DNA from: Brevundimonas sp.
GTDB taxonomy: Bacteria > Pseudomonadota > Alphaproteobacteria > Caulobacterales > Caulobacteraceae
Direction: 5' to 3'
NCBI RefSeq assembly: GCF_031082345.1
Contig: NZ_JAVHLH010000047.1
Span: 499 to 8,909 of the forward strand
Length of the DNA: 8,411 bases
Of the stretch, positions 1-5,233 are shown in pieces (the first letter of the stretch is position 1; each line of letters opens with the position of its first letter). A program made the translations under genes and the position numbers. Under the pieces are notes generated by a model. It was not told the DNA's origin and did not search any database. It was given only the letters and a program-made list of their open reading frames with translations.

Positions 1-1145
1 ACCCGCTGGACCTCGACGGCCGGCTGACCGACGACGAGCGGATGATCCAGGAGTCGGCGCGGTCCTACGCCCGCGAAAAGCTGCTGCCGCGCGTCATCGC
101 CGCCTTCCGCGACGAGGTCTTCGACAAGGCCATCATGACCGAGCTCGGCGAGATGGGCTTCCTCGGCGCCATGCTGCCGGAACAGTACGGCGGCTCCTCG
201 GTCAGCCACGTCGCCTACGGCCTGATCGCGCGCGAGATCGAGGCCGTCGACAGCGGCTACCGCTCGGCCATGTCGGTCCAGTCGTCCCTGGCCATGTATC
301 CGATCTACGCCTTCGGCTCCGAGGAGCAGAAGATGCGCTTCCTGCCGAAGATGGCGGCCGGCGAGCTGATCGGCTGTTTCGGCCTGACCGAGGCCGACGG
401 CGGCTCCGACCCGGCCTCGATGAAGACGAAGGCGGTCAAGGTCGACGGCGGCTACCGCCTGAACGGCGCCAAATACTGGATCACCAACTCCCCCATCAGC
501 GACCTGGCGGTGGTCTGGGCCAAGCTCGACGACGTCATCCGCGGCTTCATCGTCGAGCGCGGCATGGACGGTTTCACCACCGACAAGATCGGCGACAAGC
601 TGAGCCTGCGCGCCTCGATCACCGGCGACATCGGCCTCAACGACGTCTTCGTGCCGGAAGAGAACCTGCTGCCCGGCGTGAAGGGCCTGCGCGGACCGTT
701 CTCCTGCCTGAACAAGGCCCGCTACGGCATCGCTTGGGGGGCCATGGGCGCGGCCGAGTTCTGTTTCCACGCCACCCGCGACTACGTCGGCGAGCGCATG
801 CTGTTCGGCCGCCCGCTGTCCTCGCGCCAGCTGGTGCAGAAGAAGTTGGCCGACATGCAGACCGAGATCTTCCTCGGCTTCGAGGGCGCCCTGGCGCTGG
901 GCCGGCTGCTCGACCAGGGAGCTTGGGTCCCAGAGGCCATCTCGATGATGAAGCGCAACAACTGCGGCAAGGCCCTGGCCATCGCCCGCGAGGCCCGCGA
1001 CATGCACGGCGGGGCCGGCATCACCGGCGAGATGCACGTCATGCGCCACGCCATGAACCTCGAGACGGTCAACACCTATGAGGGCGCCCACGACGTCCAC
1101 GCCCTGATCCTCGGCCGCGCCATCACCGGCGAGAGCGCCTTCTGA
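1..1145 (+). CDS. gcdH: Glutaryl-CoA dehydrogenase, 5' end missing
   Basis: This FAD-dependent acyl-CoA dehydrogenase oxidises and decarboxylates glutaryl-CoA to crotonyl-CoA and CO2 in lysine and tryptophan breakdown, passing electrons to electron-transfer flavoprotein in the cytoplasm. The frame is already open at base 3 (reads [16 protein letters not shown]), so the ATG at 42 is internal and the true start lies upstream; 380 residues are visible and perhaps 15-25 are missing. Signatures closely match bacterial and human [17 protein letters not shown] (contains the substrate-binding Arg), [44 protein letters not shown] and [20 protein letters not shown]. The Glu of TYEGAHD (codon 1080-1082) is the expected catalytic base, which separates this enzyme from other acyl-CoA dehydrogenases. 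The stop TGA shares its last A with the ATG of the next gene, so the two are probably translationally coupled. No truncation or frameshift is visible within the window. Confidence 0.95.
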   Translation, partial: PLDLDGRLTDDERMIQESARSYAREKLLPRVIAAFRDEVFDKAIMTELGEMGFLGAMLPEQYGGSSVSHVAYGLIAREIEAVDSGYRSAMSVQSSLAMYPIYAFGSEEQKMRFLPKMAAGELIGCFGLTEADGGSDPASMKTKAVKVDGGYRLNGAKYWITNSPISDLAVVWAKLDDVIRGFIVERGMDGFTTDKIGDKLSLRASITGDIGLNDVFVPEENLLPGVKGLRGPFSCLNKARYGIAWGAMGAAEFCFHATRDYVGERMLFGRPLSSRQLVQKKLADMQTEIFLGFEGALALGRLLDQGAWVPEAISMMKRNNCGKALAIAREARDMHGGAGITGEMHVMRHAMNLETVNTYEGAHDVHALILGRAITGESAF

Positions 1146-1537
1146 TGAGCGAGGCGCCGGAAGGCCGCCTCGTCGGCCGGGTCATCGCCATGCCGGCCGA
1201 CACCAACCCCGAGGGTGACATCTTCGGCGGCTGGCTGCTGGCCCACATGGACCTGGCGGGGGCGACCCCGGCGTTCGAACTGGCCCAGGGCCGCTGCGTG
1301 ACGGTGGCGCTGGACGCCATGGTGTTCCACCAGCCGGTCTCGGTCGGCGACGAGGTGTCGATCTACGCCACCGTGGTGAAGGCCGGCCGGACCTCGATCC
1401 GGGTCCATGTCGAGGCGTGGAAACGCTCGCGCAACGGGGCCGACGCCGGGGCGATGCGGGTCACCGAGGGCGTCTTCACCTATGTGGCCATCGGCGACGA
1501 CCGCAAGCCGAGGGTCCTGCCAGGCGCCGCGGCATAA
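1145..1537 (+). CDS. yciA: YciA-family acyl-CoA thioesterase
   Basis: This is a single hotdog-fold thioesterase of 130 residues, the normal YciA length, that hydrolyses acyl-CoA to the free acid and CoA with broad chain-length tolerance. The diagnostic stretch is AMPADTNPEGDIFGGW (residues 15-30) followed by HMD, where Asp36 corresponds to the catalytic acid of YciA. The second conserved stretch is VTVALDAMVFHQPVSVGD, and the C-terminal part contains TEGVFTYVA and KPRVLP, both typical of the family. The ATG overlaps the gcdH stop by one base (TGATG), which fixes the start and suggests coupled translation. The pairing implies a role in releasing CoA from acyl-CoA intermediates near glutaryl-CoA or crotonyl-CoA metabolism, but this is inferred from position only. 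Family assignment is firm; the physiological substrate is unknown. Confidence 0.93.
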   Translation: MSEAPEGRLVGRVIAMPADTNPEGDIFGGWLLAHMDLAGATPAFELAQGRCVTVALDAMVFHQPVSVGDEVSIYATVVKAGRTSIRVHVEAWKRSRNGADAGAMRVTEGVFTYVAIGDDRKPRVLPGAAA

Positions 1538-1559
1538 CCGAGCACGGCGCCCGGAAATC

Positions 1560-1588
1560 TTGACGTTCGGGCCCGCTCACCCTACCTC
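1560..1588 (+). promoter_or_regulatory. Candidate housekeeping promoter of def (leaderless)
   Basis: TTGACGT (1560-1566) matches the Caulobacter housekeeping -35 consensus TTGACGS at six of seven positions. After 14 bases comes CCTACCTC (1581-1588), a partial match (five of seven informative positions) to the -10 consensus GCTANAWC. Fourteen bases is within the known 10-14 spacing. Transcription would begin about seven bases after the -10, at or next to the def ATG at 1595. No Shine-Dalgarno sequence precedes that ATG, so a leaderless mRNA fits. This is a motif match by eye only. Confidence 0.5.
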
Positions 1589-1594
1589 CCGGCC

Positions 1595-2182
1595 ATGGCC
1601 GTCCGTCGCATCCTCACCATCGACAACGCCGCCGACCTGGCGGTGCTGAAGCAAGTCTCCCGCCCGGTCGAAGGGCCGGTGACGGACGAGCTGCGCGCCC
1701 TGATGGACGACATGCTGGAGACGATGTACGCGGCCCCGGGCATCGGCCTGGCCGCGGTGCAGGTCGGCGACGTGCGCCGGGTCATCGTCATGGACCTGGG
1801 CGATCGCGAAGCGGCCGGCGAGGCCCCGGACGAGGACGCCTCCGACGAGGCCGTCGCCGCCTGGGAAAAGGCCCGCCGCAACCCCCGCTATTTCGTCAAT
1901 CCCGAGATCCTGTGGGCCTCCGACGAGCTGTTCCAGTACGAGGAAGGCTGTCTGTCGGTGCCGGACGTCTATGACGCCGTCGAGCGCCCGGCCCGGGTCC
2001 GCATCCGCTACATGGACTACGCCGGCAAGACCATCGAGGAAGAGTGCGACGGCCTCTACGCTGTCTGCGTCCAGCACGAGATGGACCACCTCGAGGGCGT
2101 GCTGTTCATCGACCACCTGTCGCGGCTGAAGCGCGAGCGCGCCGTGGCCCGGGTCAAGAAGGCGGCGAGGCTCGCCGCCTGA
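1595..2182 (+). CDS. def: Peptide deformylase with acidic insertion
   Basis: Peptide deformylase removes the formyl group from the N-terminal methionine of nascent proteins at the ribosome, using a catalytic Fe2+ or other divalent metal. All three family motifs are present: GIGLAAVQ (residues 49-56, with Gln56), EGCLSVP (117-123, metal ligand Cys119) and QHEMDH (160-165, ligands His161 and His165, catalytic Glu162). The protein has 195 residues against about 169 in E. coli. Most of the excess is an Asp/Glu/Ala-rich segment at about residues 70-97, between the VIVMDL strand and RYFVNPEIL, away from the metal-binding residues. The C-terminal tail is basic ([17 protein letters not shown]), as in Def proteins that dock on the ribosome. 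The start at 1595 gives the usual Caulobacterales N-terminus ([11 protein letters not shown]) and lies just after a candidate promoter. The TGA overlaps the next ATG by one base. Confidence 0.96.
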   Translation: MAVRRILTIDNAADLAVLKQVSRPVEGPVTDELRALMDDMLETMYAAPGIGLAAVQVGDVRRVIVMDLGDREAAGEAPDEDASDEAVAAWEKARRNPRYFVNPEILWASDELFQYEEGCLSVPDVYDAVERPARVRIRYMDYAGKTIEEECDGLYAVCVQHEMDHLEGVLFIDHLSRLKRERAVARVKKAARLAA

Positions 2183-2409
2183 TGGCCCGTCTCAAGCGCA
2201 ACCGTGACCGCATCATCGACCCCTCCGGCCGTCGCCGTCTGACCCGCAATGAGAAGGTCGGCGTGGCCAGCCTGATCACCCTGGTCGGCGTGGCCGTCGT
2301 CGGCGTGGTGGCCGGGATCGTTCTGGACCGGCTGCTGGACTTCGACGACGCCTTCGACGCCGGCGGCGAATGGGACGAGGGCGGCGGGGTGTTCACCCGC
2401 TTCGACTGA
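2182..2409 (+). CDS. Small single-pass membrane protein, unknown function
   Basis: This is a 75-residue protein I do not recognise. The ATG shares a base with the def stop codon (TGATG), so it is probably co-translated with def. The N-terminal 25 residues are strongly basic (ten Arg/Lys against three acids), residues about 26-48 form one hydrophobic transmembrane helix rich in Val, Gly and Leu, and the C-terminal 27 residues are acidic (nine Asp/Glu against two Arg). By the positive-inside rule the basic end should be cytoplasmic and the acidic tail periplasmic. There is no signal-peptidase or lipobox site. A longer in-frame opening exists upstream from 2044, but it runs inside def and is a GC-rich shadow. 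That the frame is real rests on the stop/start overlap and the clean charge-helix-charge layout. A link to Def function is speculation. Confidence 0.75.
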   Translation: MARLKRNRDRIIDPSGRRRLTRNEKVGVASLITLVGVAVVGVVAGIVLDRLLDFDDAFDAGGEWDEGGGVFTRFD

Positions 2410-2437
2410 ATACGGTCTGGCCGCTGCCCGCGTCTTC

Positions 2438-3166
2438 TCAGTCTGGCCGAAGCCAGGGCGGCTGTTCCGGCGCTGGTTCCCAGCAGGGTTCGAGCGTGGC
2501 CGCCAACCCGACCGCCCAGGCGGCCGGGGATCGTTCGGCGATCCAGCCGCTGTAGGTCGTCAACCGCGCGTACTGGCTGAAATCCACCCGCACGATGTCG
2601 GCGTGCAGGACGAGACCCGTCATAGCGTCCTCGGGCCGGGGATTAGTGATGGCGTCGGGAACCCACTCGGCTTCGGCGGACTCCGCCAATGCGTCAAGCG
2701 CGCCCGGGCAGGCCCGCAGGTCAGCTTCGACCCATTCGAGGTTCTCCTCACCCAGCGCCTTTCGTACCTCCTCCGGTGTTCTGGCGCCGGTCCCCTCGAC
2801 CCGTGACACCAGTCGGGCTCCGAGGACCCGGGGTCGTACGGCGTCAGGGTCGGCAGGCGCGCGAACCATGCGAGCCCTCAACCGCGAAGCGCAACCGTCC
2901 CGGGGGACGGTTTCTCCGGCGATGCAGCCTTCGGCGATCGCAATCGAGTAGACCGGCCACCCGTAATCGTCGCCGGTGTATGCGATCCGGACGATGGAAT
3001 GATCCCTGATGTACCTCGAGGGAAAATAGGTCGTCGGGTCGAAGGCGGCATGCTGCACCATCGCCCTGACGTCCGCGTCCCGGGGATGGGCTGGCCCCTG
3101 ACCCGGGTCGGTGAGCGAGAGAATGCCCAGCAGCAGCGCGGCGGTGGGTGACAGAACAGAGCTCAT
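2438..3166 (-). CDS. Hypothetical exported protein with atypical codon use
   Basis: This gene encodes 242 residues from the ATG at 3166; I do not recognise the family. The start is chosen because AGGG lies about eight bases upstream and because residues about 8-18 (TAALLLGILSL) form a short hydrophobic stretch like a signal peptide, although the n-region lacks a positive charge. An open frame continues back to 3292, but that would run across the fmt start and adds no plausible domain. Four cysteines (81, 92, 153, 228) could form two disulfides, which suits a periplasmic location. No catalytic motif is visible. Codon use differs from neighbours: AGG, AGA, CGA, TTG, TCA, GTA and ACA recur here and are rare in def, fmt and truA. 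It is convergent with the def-linked gene (28-bp gap) and divergent from fmt. It may be a later arrival in the cluster, or simply weakly expressed. Confidence 0.72.
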   Translation of the reverse strand: MSSVLSPTAALLLGILSLTDPGQGPAHPRDADVRAMVQHAAFDPTTYFPSRYIRDHSIVRIAYTGDDYGWPVYSIAIAEGCIAGETVPRDGCASRLRARMVRAPADPDAVRPRVLGARLVSRVEGTGARTPEEVRKALGEENLEWVEADLRACPGALDALAESAEAEWVPDAITNPRPEDAMTGLVLHADIVRVDFSQYARLTTYSGWIAERSPAAWAVGLAATLEPCWEPAPEQPPWLRPD

Positions 3167-3191
3167 GGATGAACCCTGCACCGTCGCCAGG

Positions 3192-3220
3192 GCGTCAGCA
3201 ACAACGCCCCGAACCGTCAG
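3192..3220 (-). promoter_or_regulatory. Weak candidate promoter for the minus-strand hypothetical gene
   Basis: Read on the minus strand, CTGACGG (3220-3214) matches the TTGACGS -35 at six of seven positions, followed after 14 bases by GCTGACGC (3199-3192), a poor match (four of seven) to GCTANAWC. Transcription would start about 18 bases before the ATG at 3166, leaving a short leader that contains the AGGG ribosome site. The position suits the gene but the -10 is weak. Confidence 0.25.
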
Positions 3221-3275
3221 CCCCCGCCTCCCCCTCGCCTTGTCCCCGTCCCGCGCATAGGGCACACCGCCGCGC

Positions 3276-4202
3276 ATGCGCCTCGCCTTCATGGGAACCC
3301 CCGACTTCGCCGTGCCCTCGCTGGCCGAGCTGATCGCCAGCGGCCATGAGGTCGTGGCCGTCTATTCGCAGCCGCCGAAGCCGCGCGGGCGGGGTCAGAA
3401 GCTGACGCCCTCGCCGGTGCACGCCTTCGCCGAGACCATGGGCCTGCCGGTGTTCACGCCGGAGTCGATGAAGTCGGCCGAGGCCATCGCCACCTTCCAG
3501 AGCCTCGACGTCGACGCGGCCTGCGTCGTCGCCTACGGCCAGATCCTCAAGGCCGAGGTGCTCGACGCGCCGCGGCTGGGCTGTTTCAACCTGCACGGCT
3601 CGCTGCTGCCGCGCTGGCGCGGGGCGGCGCCGGTCCAGCGCGCCATCATGGCCGGCGACCGCCAGACCGGCGTCCAGATCATGCGCATGTCCGAGGGGCT
3701 CGACGAGGGGCCGATCCTGCTGTCGGAGGTGATGGACATCCGTCCCGACGATACCGCCGCGACCCTGTCCGACCGCATGTCGCACACCGGCGCCAGCCTG
3801 TGGCCGCGCGCCCTGGCCGCCATCGAGCGCGGCGGGGTCGAGGGGACGCCCCAGACCGGCGAACCGACCTATGCGAAGAAGATCACCCCGGCCGAGGCGC
3901 GCGTCGACTGGACCCGCCCGGCGGCGGAGATCGACGCCCACATCCGCGGCCTGTCGCCCTTCCCCGGGGCCTGGTTCGAGGCGCCGGGACCCGAGGGTCC
4001 GGTGCGGATCAAGGCCCTGATGTCGCGCGTCTCGGGTCCGGGCGAAGGCGCGCCCGGCGAGGTGCTGGACGGCGGCCTGCGGGTGGCCTGCGGCGAGGGC
4101 GTGGTGCGCCTGCTGACGGTGCAGCGGCCGGGCAAGGCGGCGCAGCCGGCGGACGAAATGCTGCGCGGCTTCCCGATCCCCGCCGGAACGGTGCTCGGCT
4201 AG
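3276..4202 (+). CDS. fmt: Methionyl-tRNA formyltransferase
   Basis: Fmt transfers a formyl group from 10-formyltetrahydrofolate to the amino group of initiator Met-tRNA, making fMet-tRNA for translation initiation in the cytoplasm. The 308-residue length is normal. The N-terminal Rossmann-like formyltransferase domain begins [16 protein letters not shown] and contains the folate/catalytic motif [16 protein letters not shown] (104-119, Asn105 and His107) and Asp143 in GLDEGPIL, corresponding to the conserved Asn-His-Asp triad. [14 protein letters not shown] leads into the tRNA-binding region, which includes SPFPGAW. The C-terminal OB-like domain ends at [11 protein letters not shown]. The start at 3276 gives the canonical N-terminus with no extra residues. 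No good Shine-Dalgarno is seen. TTGTCC (3240) with ATAGGG (3257) is the best nearby promoter-like pair and is weak. A minus-strand gene separates fmt from def, its usual partner. The stop TAG overlaps the truA GTG by one base. Confidence 0.96.
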   Translation: MRLAFMGTPDFAVPSLAELIASGHEVVAVYSQPPKPRGRGQKLTPSPVHAFAETMGLPVFTPESMKSAEAIATFQSLDVDAACVVAYGQILKAEVLDAPRLGCFNLHGSLLPRWRGAAPVQRAIMAGDRQTGVQIMRMSEGLDEGPILLSEVMDIRPDDTAATLSDRMSHTGASLWPRALAAIERGGVEGTPQTGEPTYAKKITPAEARVDWTRPAAEIDAHIRGLSPFPGAWFEAPGPEGPVRIKALMSRVSGPGEGAPGEVLDGGLRVACGEGVVRLLTVQRPGKAAQPADEMLRGFPIPAGTVLG

Positions 4203-4939
4203 TGCCCCGGTACCGTCTGACGCTGGAGTACGACGGCTCGGGCTACAATGGCTTTCAGGCCCAGACCGACCAGCCGACGGTGCAGGGCGCGGTCGAAAAG
4301 GCCATCACCGCCTTCTGCGGCCAGACCGTACGCATCGCCGCCGCCGGGCGGACCGACACCGGGGTGCACGCCACCGGCCAGGTGATCGGCGTCGATCTGG
4401 ACAAGGCCTGGCCGGCGAAGACGGTGATGAATGCGCTCAACGCCCATATGGTGCACGAGGCCGTGGCGGTGCTCGATTGCGTCGAGGCGGAGCCGGACTG
4501 GCACGCGCGCTTCTCGGCCACCGGACGGCGCTACCTGTACCGCATCCTCAACCGCCCGGGGCGGCCGGCGCTGGACCGGGGCCGGGTCTGGCACGCCAAG
4601 AGGCCGCTGGACGCCGACGCCATGCAGGCGGCGGCCCAGGCGCTGGTGGGTCTGCACGACTTCACCACCTTCCGCGACATCAACTGCCAGTCGAAGTCGC
4701 CGCTGAAGACGCTGGACGTCGCCCGGGTCTCGCGCATCGGCGAGGAGGTGCATCTGGTGTTCGAGGCGCGCAGCTTCCTGCATCGGCAGGTGCGGTCGAT
4801 GACCGGGACGCTGGCGGAGGTCGGCCAGGGTCGCTGGAAGGTCGAGGATGTGGCCAAGGCGCTGGCGGCGAAGGACCGGGCGCGTTGCGGGCCGGTGGCC
4901 CCGTCGGACGGCCTCTATCTGACCGGCGTCAGCTACTGA
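4202..4939 (+). CDS. truA: tRNA pseudouridine synthase A (positions 38-40)
   Basis: TruA converts uridines at positions 38, 39 and 40 of the tRNA anticodon arm to pseudouridine. The GTG at 4202, overlapping the fmt stop (TAGTG), gives the expected N-terminus [19 protein letters not shown] (GTG read as Met) and a 245-residue protein of family-typical length. No in-frame ATG gives a complete domain. The catalytic motif is AAGRTDTGVHA with the nucleophile Asp52. Other conserved blocks are FSATGRRYLYRI, LVGLHDFTTFR, and SFLHRQVRSMTGTL followed by VGQGRW near the C-terminus, which ends LYLTGVSY. Order and overlap with fmt match the def-fmt-truA arrangement known in Caulobacterales and other alphaproteobacteria. 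The protein looks complete, with no missing key residue. Confidence 0.96.
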   Translation: MPRYRLTLEYDGSGYNGFQAQTDQPTVQGAVEKAITAFCGQTVRIAAAGRTDTGVHATGQVIGVDLDKAWPAKTVMNALNAHMVHEAVAVLDCVEAEPDWHARFSATGRRYLYRILNRPGRPALDRGRVWHAKRPLDADAMQAAAQALVGLHDFTTFRDINCQSKSPLKTLDVARVSRIGEEVHLVFEARSFLHRQVRSMTGTLAEVGQGRWKVEDVAKALAAKDRARCGPVAPSDGLYLTGVSY

Positions 4940-4948
4940 GCGCGCACG

Positions 4949-4980
4949 AAAAAGCCCGCCGGCGAACCGGCGGACCCTTT
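4949..4980 (-). terminator. Rho-independent terminator of the entericidin gene; possibly also used by truA
   Basis: On the minus strand the sequence reads CCGCCGG, TTCG loop, CCGGCGG (4973-4956), then GC and five Ts (4953-4949). The perfect 7-bp stem can be extended by weaker pairs into the flanking A-rich side (AAAGGG at 4980-4975). The UUCG tetraloop and U-run make it a strong terminator for the gene ending at 4998. On the plus strand the same hairpin, 16 bases after the truA stop, is followed only by ACCCTTTC, so it would be weaker for truA. Confidence 0.85.
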
Positions 4981-4997
4981 CATCAGGCCGTGAGGCC

Positions 4998-5135
4998 CTA
5001 GTTCTTGGCGTCTTCCGCGGTGGCGGCGACGGCGGAGCCGGCGGCCGAGACGTCACGGCCGGCGCCGGCGACGGTGTTGCAGGCCGAAACGGCCAGGGCG
5101 GCGGCGATGATGGTCAGAGCGACGATCTTCTTCAT
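4998..5135 (-). CDS. Entericidin A/B-type small lipoprotein
   Basis: This is a 45-residue lipoprotein precursor. It begins MKKIVALTIIAAALAV, a short basic n-region plus hydrophobic core, then SAC with Cys19 as the lipidated residue. The mature part starts CNTVAGAGRDVSAAGSAV, the characteristic entericidin motif (CNTxxGxGxD followed by an Ala-rich amphipathic helix). Entericidins are small membrane lipoproteins first described in E. coli as an antidote/toxin pair linked to stress and stationary phase; many alphaproteobacteria carry a single copy with no known partner. The ATG at 5135 has AGGGG seven bases upstream. A strong terminator follows 17 bases after the stop, and a candidate general-stress promoter lies 36-60 bases upstream, so this is a single-gene transcript. 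No second entericidin gene is next to it. I cannot say whether it acts as the antidote type, the toxin type or neither. Confidence 0.88.
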   Translation of the reverse strand: MKKIVALTIIAAALAVSACNTVAGAGRDVSAAGSAVAATAEDAKN

Positions 5136-5159
5136 GGGAATCCCCTAGGTGGTGTTGAA

Positions 5160-5205
5160 CCTTGGCCATAAACGCCGCCGCGCCGTCGAGGTTGCATGGC
5201 CAAGG
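5160..5205. repeat. 10-bp perfect inverted repeat flanking the entericidin promoter
   Basis: CCTTGGCCAT (5160-5169) and ATGGCCAAGG (5196-5205) are exact reverse complements separated by 26 bases. Each arm also contains the self-complementary core TGGCCA, so the pair can be read as direct or inverted repeats with centres 36 bp apart. The two elements of the candidate stress promoter (5171-5174 and 5191-5195) lie just inside the arms. It could be a paired operator for a dimeric regulator. A coincidence in GC-rich DNA cannot be excluded. Confidence 0.5.
5171..5195 (-). promoter_or_regulatory. Candidate EcfG/sigma-T general-stress promoter of the entericidin gene
   Basis: On the minus strand, GCAAC (5195-5191) is followed by exactly 16 bases and then CGTT (5174-5171). 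The alphaproteobacterial general stress sigma factor (EcfG; SigT in Caulobacter) recognises GGAAC-N16/17-CGTT, so this site has one mismatch and correct spacing. A transcript starting about seven bases further on, near 5163, would have a leader of roughly 28 bases containing the AGGGG ribosome site. Stress control agrees with what is known of entericidins. The call is a motif match only. Confidence 0.5.
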
Positions 5206-5233
5206 CCGGGGTCGATCTGCTAACCCGCGCGTC

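Noticed and set aside
42..44. ATG at 42 as the start of glutaryl-CoA dehydrogenase
   Set aside because: The frame is open and family-like back to base 3, so this Met is internal and the real start is before the window.
2415..2449. 9-bp direct repeats GTCTGGCCG (2415-2423 and 2441-2449) as insertion footprints
   Set aside because: Both copies lie at the same end of the minus-strand gene and no matching copy is seen at its other end, so they do not mark an inserted segment.
2443..2456. Hairpin CTGGC-TTCG-GCCAG at the end of the minus-strand gene as a terminator
   Set aside because: The stem is only 5 bp, lies inside the last codons and is not followed by a T-run; it may be a stable local hairpin but is not a convincing terminator.
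3167..3292. Longer start (ATG at 3292) for the minus-strand hypothetical gene
   Set aside because: It would overlap the fmt start on the other strand, adds 42 residues with no signal peptide or domain, and lacks the AGGG site seen before the ATG at 3166.
3195..3941. Minus-strand open frame of 248 codons across the fmt start region, and a similar one at 4199-5056 over truA
   Set aside because: Both are opposite well-supported genes and have the Arg/His/Gly-rich composition of shadow frames; no start context supports them.
5192..5226. TTGCATG ... GCTAACCC as a housekeeping promoter for the ThDP enzyme
   Set aside because: The GCTAACCC half is a fair -10, but the spacing to TTGCATG is 20 bases, outside the 10-14 range, and no better -35 is in reach.
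5162..5233. Earlier ATG (5162) for the ThDP enzyme
   Set aside because: The 24 extra residues do not look like the family N-terminus and would cover the entericidin promoter and inverted repeat.
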